Shown: positions 50,498 through 59,489 of the stretch, piece after piece
How the letters are laid out: the number at the start of each line of letters is the position of its first letter
Numbering within the stretch: the stretch's first letter is position 1
From: Streptomyces sp. XD-27
GTDB taxonomy: Bacteria; Actinomycetota; Actinomycetes; Streptomycetales; Streptomycetaceae
Assembly (NCBI RefSeq): GCF_030553055.1
Contig: NZ_CP130713.1
Coordinates: 6,324,001 to 6,388,000 of the forward strand
DNA length: 64,000 nt
Direction of reading: 5' to 3'
The notes under the pieces: generated by a model
Told to the model about the DNA's origin: nothing
Database searches by the model: none
Seen by the model: only the letters and a program-made list of their open reading frames with translations
Position numbers and translations under genes: made by a program

Positions 50498-50938
50498 ATG
50501 AGAATCCCCCCACGGATCGCCCGTATCGGCGCCCTCGGTGCCCTCGCCTCGACCCTGCTCCTCGCCGGACCCGCCGTCGCGGCAACCCCCGGGCCGCAGC
50601 AGGCCGCGTGGCAGACGACCGCCACGGTCGCCGCGCCGTTCCAGGCCAAGGCCGTCGGCGACATCTGCTACTCCGACCTGCCGTCCCAGGCCCACGACAC
50701 CCTCGACCTGATCGCGTCCGGCGGTCCGTTCCCGTACCCGCAGGACGGGACGGTCTTCCAGAACCGGGAGGGCGTCCTCGCGTCACAGAGCAGCGGCTAC
50801 TACCACGAGTACACCGTGATCACGCCCGGCTCCGACAACCGCGGCGCCCGCCGGATCGTCACCGGTGAGCGTACGAACGAGGACTACTACACCGCCGACC
50901 ACTACAGGACCTTCGACCTGGTCGACCGCTCCTGCTGA
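50498..50938 (+). CDS. secreted guanyl-specific ribonuclease (RNase Sa type)
   Basis: 146 residues from the ATG at 50498, with a Sec signal peptide (basic start, GALGALASTLLLAGPAVA core, cut near residue 28). The mature enzyme is a microbial RNase of the Sa/barnase group: LIASGGPFPYPQDGTVFQNR, YYHEYTVITPGS with catalytic Glu (E104), GARRIVTGE with Arg (R119) and YYTADHY with His (H135). Cysteines 58 and 146 match the Sa disulphide. It cuts RNA after G outside the cell. No barstar-like inhibitor gene is adjacent, although one may lie elsewhere. 15-bp repeats follow the stop codon. Confidence 0.93.
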   Translation: MRIPPRIARIGALGALASTLLLAGPAVAATPGPQQAAWQTTATVAAPFQAKAVGDICYSDLPSQAHDTLDLIASGGPFPYPQDGTVFQNREGVLASQSSGYYHEYTVITPGSDNRGARRIVTGERTNEDYYTADHYRTFDLVDRSC

Positions 50939-51099
50939 CGGATCGCCACCGAACGGACTGCCATGAAGCGGACTGCCCTGGAGCGGACCGCTGCTGACGG
51001 GCCGCCACCCCCCTACACTGCGGCCGCTGCCTCCGCCCGGCAGCGGCCGCAGTCCTGCGGCCGTGTCGCCGGGCTCCGTCCGCCAGCCAAGGAGATGCC

Positions 51100-51921
51100 G
51101 TGAAACGTGCCGTCACGCTGTCCGCCCTCGCCGCCGTGCTCGCCGCGACCGCCGCCGGCTCGGCCCTGGCGTCCGGCGCCGGAGCGCCCCGTACCGCGGC
51201 GCACAAGAAGGACGCCACGCTGCTGGACGCGGTGCCCGCGCGCGGTGTGCTGCGGGTGTGCACCACCGGGGACTACCGGCCCTTCACCCATCGCGACCCC
51301 GCGACCGGCAGGTACCGCGGCATCGACATCGACATGGCGGCCGACCTGGCGAAGAGCCTGGACGCCAGGCCCGCGTTCACGGCCACCACCTGGGCGAAGC
51401 TGGTGGACGACCTCGCCGCGGGCCGGTGCGACATCGCCATGGGTGGGGTGTCGGTGACCCTGCCGCGGGCCCGCAAGGCGTACTTCAGCGAGCCCTACCT
51501 CACCGACGGCAAGACGCCGATCGTCCGGTGCGAGGACCAGGAGAAGTACCGCACGCTGGAGCAGATCGACCGGCCGGGCGTGCGGGTGGTCGTCAATCCC
51601 GGCGGCACCAACGAGCAGTTCGCCCGTGCCCACATCAAGCGGGCCACCCTGACCGTCCACCCCGACAACACCACGATCTTCGAGGAGATCATCGCGGGCC
51701 GCGCCGACGTGATGATGACGGACGCCGGCGAGACCCGCTACCAGTCCAAGATCCACCCGGAGCTGTGCGCGGTCCACCCGGACCGGCCGTTCACCTTCTC
51801 GGAGAAGGCCTACGCCCTGCCGCGCGGCGACGAGGAGTTCAGGGCTTACGTCGACCAGTGGGTGCACCTCGCCACCCATGACGGCACGTATGCCAAATAC
51901 CAGGACGAGTGGATGAAGTGA
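51100..51921 (+). CDS. secreted family-3 solute-binding protein, cyclohexadienyl-dehydratase-like
   Basis: 273 residues, GTG start with AAGGAG. Sec signal peptide (LAAVLAATAAGSALASGAGA) without lipobox. The SBP_bac_3 fold is shown by LLDAVPARGVLRVCTTGDYR, YRGIDIDMAADLAKSLDA, DIAMGGVSVTLPRARKAYFS, GVRVVVNPGGTNEQFAR and ADVMMTDAGETRYQS. The TTGDYRPFTH and GGTN segments are those of periplasmic cyclohexadienyl/arogenate dehydratases (PheC), so it may be an enzyme rather than a transporter subunit. No permease or ATPase genes are attached. Short GTGACCCGT repeats span its stop codon. Confidence 0.8.
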   Translation: MKRAVTLSALAAVLAATAAGSALASGAGAPRTAAHKKDATLLDAVPARGVLRVCTTGDYRPFTHRDPATGRYRGIDIDMAADLAKSLDARPAFTATTWAKLVDDLAAGRCDIAMGGVSVTLPRARKAYFSEPYLTDGKTPIVRCEDQEKYRTLEQIDRPGVRVVVNPGGTNEQFARAHIKRATLTVHPDNTTIFEEIIAGRADVMMTDAGETRYQSKIHPELCAVHPDRPFTFSEKAYALPRGDEEFRAYVDQWVHLATHDGTYAKYQDEWMK

Positions 51922-51996
51922 CCCGTCAGTGCCCCGTCGGTGACCCGTAGGTGATCCGCCCCCGCGGGCCCGCCCGTGGCGCTGAACCCGCGTATG

Positions 51997-52059
51997 TTGT
52001 CAGGACAACCTGACGTCACGGCTTTGCGTCATGTACGCGGCCGGTTACGCTCACCTCCG
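51997..52059 (+). promoter_or_regulatory. gntR promoter and palindromic operator
   Basis: GTCAGG-ACAA-CCTGAC (51999-52014), overlapping TTGTC-AG-GACAA (51997-52008), lies upstream of TTGCGT (52024-52029)-N16-TACGCT (52046-52051). GTG 52059 follows 7 nt later, so the transcript is leaderless. The palindrome is a likely autoregulatory site of the GntR protein. Confidence 0.6.
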
Positions 52060-52835
52060 TGGCAGCAACGCAGGGAACCGACTCACCGGCGGCACCGGAA
52101 CCGGTCCAGTTCAGCGTGGACCGCAGCAGCCCCGTTCCGCTCTACTTCCAGCTCTCCCAGCAGCTCGAGGCGGCGATCGAGCAGGGGCGGCTGGCCCCCG
52201 GCAGCCTGCTCGGGAACGAGATCGAGCTGGCCGGACGGCTCGGGCTGTCCCGCCCCACCGTCCGCCAGGCGATCCAGACGCTCGTCGACAAGGGCCTGCT
52301 GGTGCGCCGCCGAGGCGTCGGTACGCAGGTGGTGCACAGCCAGGTCAAGCGCCCGCTGGAGCTCAGCAGCCTCTACGACGACCTCGAATCCGCAGGTCAG
52401 CGCCCTGCCACCCGCGTCCTGACCAACACCACCGAGCCCGCCTCCGCCGAGGTCGCCGCCGCGCTCGGCGTCGCCGAGGGGGCCGAGGTCGTCCTCATCG
52501 AGCGGCTGCGGCTCGCCCACGGGGAGCCCGTGGCCCATCTGCGGAACCACCTGCCGGCCGGGTTGCTCAAGCTGGACGGCCCGGCCCTGGAGGAGACCGG
52601 CCTGTACCGGCTGATGCGCGCGGCCGGGATCACCCTGCACAGCGCCCGGCAGACCGTCGGGGCGCGCGCCGCGACCGCCGAGGAGGGCGAGCGGCTCGGC
52701 GAGCCGGCGGGCGCGCCGCTGCTGACCATGGAGCGGACGACCTTCGACGACACCGGGCGGGCCGTCGAGTTCGGCTCGCACATCTACCGCGCCTCGCGCT
52801 ACGCCTTCGAGTTCCAGCTGCTCGTACGACCCTGA
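52059..52835 (+). CDS. GntR-family (HutC-type) regulator of the sugar ABC operon
   Basis: 258 residues. GntR winged helix (VPLYFQLSQQLEAAIEQGRL, LGNEIELAGRLGLSRPTVRQ, LVDKGLLVRRRGVGTQVV) and a C-terminal UTRA ligand domain (LGVAEGAEVVLIERLRLAHG, RLMRAAGITLHSARQTVGA, FGSHIYRASRYAFEFQ). UTRA domains bind sugars or sugar phosphates. It stands upstream of and in line with a sugar-binding protein, permease, ATPase and ROK kinase, which it probably represses. Four 20-bp repeats run from its stop codon toward the next gene. Confidence 0.88.
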   Translation: MAATQGTDSPAAPEPVQFSVDRSSPVPLYFQLSQQLEAAIEQGRLAPGSLLGNEIELAGRLGLSRPTVRQAIQTLVDKGLLVRRRGVGTQVVHSQVKRPLELSSLYDDLESAGQRPATRVLTNTTEPASAEVAAALGVAEGAEVVLIERLRLAHGEPVAHLRNHLPAGLLKLDGPALEETGLYRLMRAAGITLHSARQTVGARAATAEEGERLGEPAGAPLLTMERTTFDDTGRAVEFGSHIYRASRYAFEFQLLVRP

Positions 52836-52902
52836 GGCCGCCCGTACGCTCGCGAAGCCGCCCGTACGCTCCTGAAGCCGCTCGTACGGCCCTGAGGCCG
52901 CC
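52823..52902. repeat. 20-bp tandem repeat x4 spanning the gntR stop
   Basis: Units beginning CGTACGACCCTGAGGCCGCC start at 52823, 52843, 52863 and 52883 with few changes. The first contains the TGA stop (52833-52835). Confidence 0.8.
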
Positions 52903-53035
52903 CGGATCCCGCCTGTCCGGTACCTGCCAGGGGACCCGCTGGGCGTCGCCGGACGCGGTGACGGATACTTGGGCGCCGTGTGCCGCTCGTCGGCACCGAC
53001 CGCACCCTGGTGATCACTGAGAAGGGCGAGACTTC

Positions 53036-54046
53036 GTGGCAAAGCTTCGGACAGGTGTACGAGCGATAACCGCCGTGATGGCAGCGGTGCTCGGCGCGAC
53101 CGCCCTGGCGGGGTGCAGCAGCACCGGCGGCAAGCGCGCGGAGGAGCGGGCGGCCGAGGCCAACGGCAAGGCGGCGGTCTCCACCCCCCGCTGGACCGTC
53201 GCCATGGTCACGCACTCCGGTGACGGCGACACCTTCTGGGACATCGTCCAGAACGGCGCCGAGGAAGCGGCCCGCAAGGACAACATCAAGTTCGTCTACG
53301 GCCACCACGAGGAGGGCCAGCAGCAGGCCCAGCTCGTGCAGTCCTACATTGACCAGCACGTCGACGGGCTGATCGTCTCGCTCGCCAAGCCCGAGGCCAT
53401 GAAGGACGTGCTCAAGAAGGCCCGCAAGGCGGGCATCCCCGTGATCACGGTCAACTCCGGGTCCGACCAGTCCAAGGAGTTCGGCGCCCTCGCCCACATC
53501 GGCCAGGACGAGTCCATCGCGGGCGAGGCGGTCGGCGAGGAGCTCAACAAGCGGGGCAAGAAGAAGGCCCTGTGCGTCCTGCACGAGCAGGGCAACGTCG
53601 GCCACGAGCAGCGCTGCGACGGCACCGAGAAGACCTTCACCGGCAAGCTGGAGAAGCTCTACGTCGAAGGCACCAACATGCCCGACGTCCAGTCCTCCAT
53701 CGAGGCCAAGCTCCAGGCCGACAAGGACATCGACGCCGTCGTCACCCTCGGCGCGCCCTTCGCCGACACCGCCGCCAAGGCCGCCGACCAGGCGGGCAGC
53801 GACGCGGAGATCGACACCTTCGACCTCAACGCCAAGGTCGCCTCCTCCCTCCAGGACGGCTCGCTCGGCTTCGCCGTCGACCAGCAGCCGTACCTCCAGG
53901 GCTACGAGGCCGTCGACCTGCTGTGGCTGTACCGCTACAACGCCGACGTCCTCGGCGGCGGCCGCCCGGTGCTCACCGGACCGCAGATCATCACCAAGGA
54001 CGACGCCGCCGACCTCGCCGCCTACACCAAGCGGGGCACCCGATGA
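53036..54046 (+). CDS. sugar-binding lipoprotein of an ABC transporter
   Basis: 336 residues, GTG start with GAAGGGCGAG upstream. Lipobox LAGC near residue 27. Periplasmic-binding-protein type 1 (ribose/xylose-like) fold: WTVAMVTHSGDGDTFWDIVQ, GAEEAARKDNIKFVYG, LVQSYIDQHVDGLIVSLAKP, GIPVITVNSG, and DIDAVVTLGAPFADTAAKAA. It captures a monosaccharide or polyol outside the cell for the permease and ATPase encoded next, with which it overlaps (ATGA). The ligand cannot be named from the sequence; the SDQSK...GQDES loop is typical of ribose/inositol-type binders. Confidence 0.92.
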   Translation: MAKLRTGVRAITAVMAAVLGATALAGCSSTGGKRAEERAAEANGKAAVSTPRWTVAMVTHSGDGDTFWDIVQNGAEEAARKDNIKFVYGHHEEGQQQAQLVQSYIDQHVDGLIVSLAKPEAMKDVLKKARKAGIPVITVNSGSDQSKEFGALAHIGQDESIAGEAVGEELNKRGKKKALCVLHEQGNVGHEQRCDGTEKTFTGKLEKLYVEGTNMPDVQSSIEAKLQADKDIDAVVTLGAPFADTAAKAADQAGSDAEIDTFDLNAKVASSLQDGSLGFAVDQQPYLQGYEAVDLLWLYRYNADVLGGGRPVLTGPQIITKDDAADLAAYTKRGTR

Positions 54047-55101
54047 GCGCCGCGACCGCCCCGTCCGCGGCCCCGGAGAAGACCGAGGATGAGCGGCTGG
54101 CGCCCCGGTCGGCGGTCCGCCGGCTGCTCGGCCGTCCGGAGCTGGGCGCCGTCGTCGGCGCCGGCGCCGTCTTCGTCTTCTTCTCCATCGTTGCCGAGAC
54201 GTTCCTGCAGTGGTCCAGCTTCAGCACGGTGCTGTACGCGTCCTCGACCATCGGCATCATGGCGGTGCCGGTGGCGTTGCTGATGATCGGCGGCGAGTTC
54301 GACCTGTCGGCGGGCGTCATGGTCGCCTCGTCCGCGCTGATCGCGTCGATGTTCTCGTACCAGATGACGGCCAACGTCTGGGTCGGTGTCGGGGTGTCCC
54401 TCGTGGCCACCCTCGCCATCGGCTTCTTCAACGGCTTCCTGCTCACCCGCACCAAGCTGCCCAGCTTCATCATCACGCTGGGCACCTTCCTGATGCTGAC
54501 CGGTGCCAACCTCGGCTTCACCAAGCTGATCAGCGGCACCGTCTCCACCAAGACCATCGGCGACATGGAGGGCTTCCCCTCCGCCCGCAAGGTCTTCGCC
54601 TCGCACCTGACGATCGGCGACGTCGACCTCAACGTCACCATCCTGTGGTGGTTCGGCCTGGTCGCGGTGGCCACCTGGGTCCTGCTGCGCACCCGGATGG
54701 GCAACTGGATCTTCGCGGCGGGCGGCGGCGCGGACGCGGCCCGCGCGGTCGGTGTCCCGGTCAACCGCACCAAGATCGGCCTGTACATGGCGGTGGCGTT
54801 CGGCGCGTGGATCTCCGGGATGCACCTGCTGATGTCGTACGACGTGGTGCAGTCCAGCGAGGGCGTCGGCAACGAGTTCCTGTACATCATCGCGGCCGTC
54901 ATCGGCGGCTGTCTGATGACCGGCGGGTACGGCTCGGCCGTCGGCGCCGCCGTCGGGGCGTTCATCTTCGGCATGACGAACAAGGGCATCGTGTACGCCC
55001 AGTGGAGCGCGGACTGGTTCAAGCTGTTCCTCGGGGCGATGCTGCTGTTCGCGGTGCTGCTGAACGCATGGGTCCGCAAGCGGTCGGAGGCCGGCAAGTG
55101 A
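54043..55101 (+). CDS. sugar ABC transporter permease (RbsC type)
   Basis: 352 residues, ATG overlapping the previous stop. About ten membrane helices of the BPD_transp_2 family: [40 protein letters not shown] (the conserved GGEFDLSxG motif), [37 protein letters not shown] and [17 protein letters not shown]. It forms the membrane channel for the sugar brought by the lipoprotein. Overlaps the ATPase gene by GTGA. Complete and normal. Confidence 0.93.
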   Translation: MSAATAPSAAPEKTEDERLAPRSAVRRLLGRPELGAVVGAGAVFVFFSIVAETFLQWSSFSTVLYASSTIGIMAVPVALLMIGGEFDLSAGVMVASSALIASMFSYQMTANVWVGVGVSLVATLAIGFFNGFLLTRTKLPSFIITLGTFLMLTGANLGFTKLISGTVSTKTIGDMEGFPSARKVFASHLTIGDVDLNVTILWWFGLVAVATWVLLRTRMGNWIFAAGGGADAARAVGVPVNRTKIGLYMAVAFGAWISGMHLLMSYDVVQSSEGVGNEFLYIIAAVIGGCLMTGGYGSAVGAAVGAFIFGMTNKGIVYAQWSADWFKLFLGAMLLFAVLLNAWVRKRSEAGK

Positions 55102-56000
55102 GCACAGAGCACGTGAGCACAGAGCACGAGACCGCGGAGCACGAGACCACAGAGCAGGTGACCGCCGAACGGACCCCGCTGGTCGAGCTGGCCGAGGTCA
55201 GCAAGACCTACGGCAACGTCAAGGCGCTCCAGGACGTCTCCCTCGAGGTGCACGCCGGGGAGATCACCTGCGTGCTCGGCGACAACGGCGCCGGCAAGTC
55301 CACCCTCATCAAGATCATCGCCGGGCTGCACCGGCACGACGCGGGCACCTTCACCGTCGAGGGCGAGGAGGCCCGGCTCGGCTCGCCCCGCGAGGCCCTG
55401 GACCGCGGGATCGCCACCGTCTACCAGGACCTCGCCGTCGTCCCGCTGATGCCGGTGTGGCGCAACTTCTTCCTCGGCTCCGAGCCCACCAAGGGCCGCG
55501 GGCCCTTCAAGCGGCTCGACGTGGCGCGGATGCGCGAGACCACGCGCAGCGAGCTGCTGCGCATGGGCATCGACCTGCGCGACGTCGACCAGCCGATCGG
55601 CACCCTGTCCGGCGGCGAGCGGCAGTGCGTGGCCATCGCCCGCGCCGTCTACTTCGGCGCCAAGGTGCTGGTCCTGGACGAGCCGACCGCCGCGCTGGGC
55701 GTCAAGCAGTCCGGTGTGGTGCTCAAGTACGTCGCCGCCGCCCGCGACGCGGGCCTGGGCGTCGTCCTGATCACCCACAACCCGCACCACGCCTACCTGG
55801 TCGGCGACCGCTTCGTCCTGCTCAAGCGCGGCACCATGGCCGGCAGCCACGCGAAGTCGGAGATCGCCCTGGAGGAACTGACCCGCCAGATGGCGGGCGG
55901 CAGCGAGCTGGAGCAGCTCAGCCACGAGCTGGCCCGCACGCCCGCCCCCGACCTGTCGGGCAGCCCGGCCGCCAAGGCCGACGTCCCCGTCAAGGAGTGA
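55098..56000 (+). CDS. sugar ABC transporter ATPase, single-domain
   Basis: 300 residues, GTG overlapping the permease stop. Walker [13 protein letters not shown] near residue 65, signature [19 protein letters not shown], Walker [17 protein letters not shown]-loop [12 protein letters not shown]. It has only one ABC domain, whereas RbsA/XylG proteins have two, so it must act as a homodimer. The N-terminus has a repeated [13 protein letters not shown] stretch (residues 2-20) of no known function. It energises sugar uptake. Four 20-bp repeats run across its stop codon. Confidence 0.92.
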   Translation: MSTEHVSTEHETAEHETTEQVTAERTPLVELAEVSKTYGNVKALQDVSLEVHAGEITCVLGDNGAGKSTLIKIIAGLHRHDAGTFTVEGEEARLGSPREALDRGIATVYQDLAVVPLMPVWRNFFLGSEPTKGRGPFKRLDVARMRETTRSELLRMGIDLRDVDQPIGTLSGGERQCVAIARAVYFGAKVLVLDEPTAALGVKQSGVVLKYVAAARDAGLGVVLITHNPHHAYLVGDRFVLLKRGTMAGSHAKSEIALEELTRQMAGGSELEQLSHELARTPAPDLSGSPAAKADVPVKE

Positions 56001-56068
56001 CGCCCCCCGTCAGGGAGTGACGCCCCCCGTGAGGAAGTGACGCACCCCGTCTGGGAATGACGCACCCC
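55989..56068. repeat. 20-bp tandem repeat x4 spanning the ABC ATPase stop
   Basis: GTCAAGGAGTGACGCCCCCC and three variants start at 55989, 56009, 56029 and 56049. The first contains the TGA stop codon (55998-56000). Confidence 0.8.
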
Positions 56069-56305
56069 GGCAGGGGCTGAGGCACTGCCGGGGTCCGAGC
56101 CCCGCCGGGGGACCGCGCCCCCGCCGGGGCCGTTATGCGCCGCGTACCGCCGGTGAGGCACAATCGGCCACGGCGGGCCGCGCCCGCAGCCAACCGTGAC
56201 CAGAGGCTCCGGCCTCCCGAGACCTCCGCAGGGACGACGACTCTTGCGAGCACGCACCCGCAGCGAACGCGACCCAGACACCGCCCCCGCGAAGGGGTGC
56301 AGCCG
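56001..56305. other. gene-free stretch before the ROK gene
   Basis: After the stop-codon repeats there are two further degenerate GCCGGGG-rich units and no supported coding sequence. TTATGCGCC near 56132 may belong to the ROK promoter. Confidence 0.4.
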
Positions 56306-57427
56306 ATGAGCATGTATCGCGAACGCGTGCACCGGGGCTCGGCCCGGGCCACCGTGCTGCGCACCGTCGGCACCCGCGAGCGGCGCTCCCACCTGACCGC
56401 CCCCCGGGTGCCGACCGTCGGCATCGACATCGGCGGCACCAAGGTCGCCGCCGGCGTCGTCGACGCCGACGGCAACATCCTGGAGAAGGTCCGCACCGAG
56501 ACCCCCGACAAGTCCAAGAGCCCCAAGGTCGTCGAGGACGTCATCGTCGACCTGGTGCTGGACCTGTCCGACCGGCACGACGTGCATGCCGTCGGCATCG
56601 GCGCGGCCGGCTGGGTCGACGCCGACCGCAACCGCATCCTGTTCGCGCCGCACCTGTCCTGGCGCAACGAACCGCTGCGGGACCGGATCGCCCAGCGCCT
56701 CGCCGTCCCGGTCATGGTCGACAACGACGCCAACACCGCCGCCTGGGCGGAGTGGCGGTTCGGCGCCGGACGCGGCGAGGACCACCTCGTCATGATCACC
56801 CTCGGCACCGGCATCGGCGGCGCCATCCTGGAGGACGGCCAGGTCAAGCGCGGCAAGTACGGCGTCGCCGGCGAGTTCGGCCACATGCAGGTCGTCCCCG
56901 GCGGCCACCGCTGCCCGTGCGGCAACCGCGGCTGCTGGGAGCAGTACAGCTCCGGCAACGCCCTGGTCCGCGAGGCCCGCGAGCTGGCCGCCGCCGAGTC
57001 GCCCGTCGCGTACGGCATCATCGACCGCGTCGGCGGCCACATCCCGGACATCACCGGCCCGCTCATCACCGAGCTGGCCCGCGAGGGCGACGCCATGTGC
57101 GTCGAGCTCCTCCAGGACATCGGCGAGTGGCTCGGCGTCGGCATCGCCAACCTCGCCGCCGCCCTCGACCCGTCCTGCTTCGTCATCGGCGGCGGCGTCA
57201 GCGCCGCCGACGACCTGCTGATCGGCCCCGCCCGCAACGCCTTCCGGCGCACCCTCACCGGCCGCGGCTACCGGCCCGAGGCCCGCATCGTCAAGGCCCA
57301 GCTCGGCCCGGAGGCCGGCATGGTCGGCGCCGCCGACCTCGCCCGGCTCGTCGCCCGCCGCTTCCGGCGCGCCACCCGGCGCCGCGTCGAGCGGTACGAG
57401 CGCTACGCACAGGCGGGCCGCGGATGA
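56306..57427 (+). CDS. ROK-family sugar kinase (glucokinase-like)
   Basis: 373 residues from the ATG at 56306 with AAGGGG upstream; the longer frame from 56135 has no such site. A ROK kinase without an N-terminal DNA-binding domain. ATP motif VGIDIGGTKVAAGVVDADG (about 38-56), the catalytic Asp in VMVDNDANTAAWAEW, MITLGTGIGGAILEDG, and the ROK zinc motif HRCPCGNRGCWEQY. It phosphorylates a hexose, probably the one imported by the preceding ABC transporter. The last residues are Arg-rich (ARRFRRATRRRVERYERY). The next gene overlaps by ATGA. Confidence 0.92.
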   Translation: MSMYRERVHRGSARATVLRTVGTRERRSHLTAPRVPTVGIDIGGTKVAAGVVDADGNILEKVRTETPDKSKSPKVVEDVIVDLVLDLSDRHDVHAVGIGAAGWVDADRNRILFAPHLSWRNEPLRDRIAQRLAVPVMVDNDANTAAWAEWRFGAGRGEDHLVMITLGTGIGGAILEDGQVKRGKYGVAGEFGHMQVVPGGHRCPCGNRGCWEQYSSGNALVREARELAAAESPVAYGIIDRVGGHIPDITGPLITELAREGDAMCVELLQDIGEWLGVGIANLAAALDPSCFVIGGGVSAADDLLIGPARNAFRRTLTGRGYRPEARIVKAQLGPEAGMVGAADLARLVARRFRRATRRRVERYERYAQAGRG

Positions 57428-58044
57428 GTGGCGCCAACGACCACGAGCGGTCCTCCGACCCCGAGCGGCCGGAGGAGCCCGGCCAGGCCCAGCAGCCCGG
57501 CCGCGCCGGCGCGGCGCCAGGGGACCGCCCCGGCCGTCGGCACCCCTGGCTCACCGCGATCGTCGTCTTCCTGCTGATCACCATCCCGGCGGGCTACCTC
57601 GTCATCTCCGCGCTCCAGAGCCGGGACAGCGGCGAGGAGAAGCAGGAGAACGCCTCCGCCACCGGCCTGACCGAGGACTGGCCGAGCAAGGTTCAGCGGC
57701 GCATCTACGACGTGTGGATCCCGCCGTGGTCGCGGGAAGTGGCGTACTACGAGACCAACAGCTGGAAGACCAGCACCATGTACGTCCAGTTCCTCACCTC
57801 CCCCGAGGGCGTCGACCGGTACCTGAAGGACACCCTGCACACCGACTCGCGGGCGCTGGTCGACGGCAAGGTCCCCGTCAACGAGGCCGAGGAGAAGGCC
57901 GCGGGGTGGCGCCTGGACCGCGGCGAGGGCTGGTCCGGCCTCACCGTCGACCAGAAGGACCCGGAGCCCACGGTGGACGTCGCCGTCCAATGGGTCGACG
58001 CCCGCCACCGCATGGTGTACATCGTCTCCACCATCACCCCCTGA
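57424..58044 (+). CDS. single-pass membrane protein of unknown function in the ROK operon
   Basis: 206 residues. A polar Pro/Gln/Arg N-terminus (about 42 residues) precedes one membrane helix (LTAIVVFLLITIPAGYLVIS), and an outside domain follows: GLTEDWPSKVQRRIYDVWIP, TSTMYVQFLTSPEGVDRYL, GWRLDRGEGWSGLTVDQ, HRMVYIVSTITP. The outer part looks like a small alpha/beta sensory or chaperone-like domain; no family is recognised. It overlaps the ROK kinase stop by 4 nt. The tail after the stop is duplicated into the next gene's start. Confidence 0.75.
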   Translation: MSGANDHERSSDPERPEEPGQAQQPGRAGAAPGDRPGRRHPWLTAIVVFLLITIPAGYLVISALQSRDSGEEKQENASATGLTEDWPSKVQRRIYDVWIPPWSREVAYYETNSWKTSTMYVQFLTSPEGVDRYLKDTLHTDSRALVDGKVPVNEAEEKAAGWRLDRGEGWSGLTVDQKDPEPTVDVAVQWVDARHRMVYIVSTITP

Positions 58045-58076
58045 TCGGGGTGCCGGGCGGCAGCGGATAGCGTGAG

Positions 58077-58152
58077 CGGCGTGAGCATGACGAAGACCCT
58101 GCGGATGGCGTGAACGGCGTGAGCGAGACGAAGACCCTGCAGTACCGGACTG
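58077..58152. repeat. 38-bp direct duplication at the start of the PcaL gene
   Basis: GCGGCGTGAGCATGACGAAG... at 58077 is repeated at about 58115 as GGCGTGAGCGAGACGAAGAC. The second copy contains the start codon and first codons of the PcaL gene, so its 5' end was duplicated upstream. Confidence 0.65.
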
Positions 58153-59423
58153 ACGGCCCCGAGGACGGGCCCGCCCTCATCCTCGGCCCGTCCCTGGGCA
58201 CCACCTGGCACATGTGGGACCGGCAGATCCCCGAGCTGTCCCGGCACTGGCGCGTCATCCGCTTCGACCTGCCCGGCCACGGCGGCTCGCCCGCCCACCC
58301 CGCCACCGCCGTCTCCGAGCTCGCCGACCGGCTGCTGGCCACCCTCGACGAGCTCGGCGTGGACCGCTTCGGCTACGCGGGCTGCTCGCTCGGCGCCGCC
58401 ATCGGCGCCGACCTCGCGCTGCGCCACCCGCACCGGCTCGGCTCCCTCGCCCTGGTCTCCGCCTCCGCGCGCCACGGGACCGCCGACGCCTGGCGGCAGC
58501 GCGGTGTCGTCGTCCGCACCAACGGACTGGACCCGATCGCCCGCACCACCCCCGAGCGCTGGTTCACCCCCGCCTTCTCCGCCGCCCAGCCCGCCATCGT
58601 CGACTGGTCCGTCCAGATGGTGCGCACCACCGACCCCGGCTGCTACATCGCCGCCTGCGAGGCCCTGGCCGCCTTCGACATCCGCGCCGGACTCGGCAGC
58701 GTCGGCGTCCCGACGCTGGTCCTCGTCGGCGCCGACGACCAGGTCACCCCCGCCGCCGACGCCCGGACCCTGGTGGCCGGGATACCGGACGCCCGCCTCG
58801 CCCTGGTCCCCGGCGCCTCCCACCTCGCCCCGATCGAGCAGCCTGCCGCCGTCACCGACCTGCTCGTCCGGCACTTCTCCGGCTCCTGGCAGAACCCGGA
58901 CCACACGACGGGGATGACGGCCATCCCCGCGCCCCCCGTCAAGCCGCAGCTCGCGCCCGCGCCGCCCGCCGCCCCCACCGCTCCGGCTGCTCCGGCCGCC
59001 GAGCCCGCCGCCACCCGGCCGGACCCGGTCGCCGACGCCCGCGCCGACGCGTACGACCACGGCATCAAGGTCCGCCGCGAGGTGCTCGGCGACGCCCACG
59101 TGGACCGGGCCGCCGCGAACACCGACGACTTCACCGAGGACTTCCAGGACTTCGTCACCCGCTACGCCTGGGGCGAGGTGTGGTCCCGGCCCGGCCTCGA
59201 CCGGCGGACCCGCAGCGTCATCACGCTCACCGCCCTCGCCGCCCGCGGCCACTTCGACGAACTGGCCTTCCACACCCGCGCCGCGCTGCGCAACGGACTC
59301 ACCCCCGCCGAGATCAAGGAGGTGCTGCTGCACACGGGCGTCTACTGCGGGGTGCCGGCCGCGAACTCCGCCTTCGCCGTGGCCCAGCGGATCATCCGGG
59401 AGGAGACCTGCCCGGAGGAGTGA
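58110..59423 (+). CDS. pcaL: 3-oxoadipate enol-lactonase / 4-carboxymuconolactone decarboxylase fusion
   Basis: 437 residues; GTG 58110 (or 58119, four codons into the same frame). N-terminal alpha/beta hydrolase (about 1-265): LGPSLGTTWHMWDRQIPELS, FDLPGHGGSP, nucleophile Ser in GYAGCSLGAAIG, Asp in LVGADDQVTP and His in PGASHLAPIEQP. A Pro/Ala linker (about 280-310) leads to a CMD domain: RREVLGDAHVDRAAAN, FTEDFQDFVTRYAWGEVWSR, and HTGVYCGVPAANSAFA. It does two successive steps of the protocatechuate branch of the beta-ketoadipate pathway. The fused form is typical of Streptomyces. No other pca gene is in the window. Confidence 0.93.
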   Translation: MNGVSETKTLQYRTDGPEDGPALILGPSLGTTWHMWDRQIPELSRHWRVIRFDLPGHGGSPAHPATAVSELADRLLATLDELGVDRFGYAGCSLGAAIGADLALRHPHRLGSLALVSASARHGTADAWRQRGVVVRTNGLDPIARTTPERWFTPAFSAAQPAIVDWSVQMVRTTDPGCYIAACEALAAFDIRAGLGSVGVPTLVLVGADDQVTPAADARTLVAGIPDARLALVPGASHLAPIEQPAAVTDLLVRHFSGSWQNPDHTTGMTAIPAPPVKPQLAPAPPAAPTAPAAPAAEPAATRPDPVADARADAYDHGIKVRREVLGDAHVDRAAANTDDFTEDFQDFVTRYAWGEVWSRPGLDRRTRSVITLTALAARGHFDELAFHTRAALRNGLTPAEIKEVLLHTGVYCGVPAANSAFAVAQRIIREETCPEE

Positions 59424-59489
59424 GCCGGGGTGCCACCGCCACCCGGCTGAGCGCCCCTGTACCGGGCCGCGGCAGGGCAGGATGGGATC

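Noticed and set aside
54022..54825. 267-codon antisense ORF across the sugar permease
   Set aside because: Antisense shadow of a membrane protein with clear RbsC motifs.
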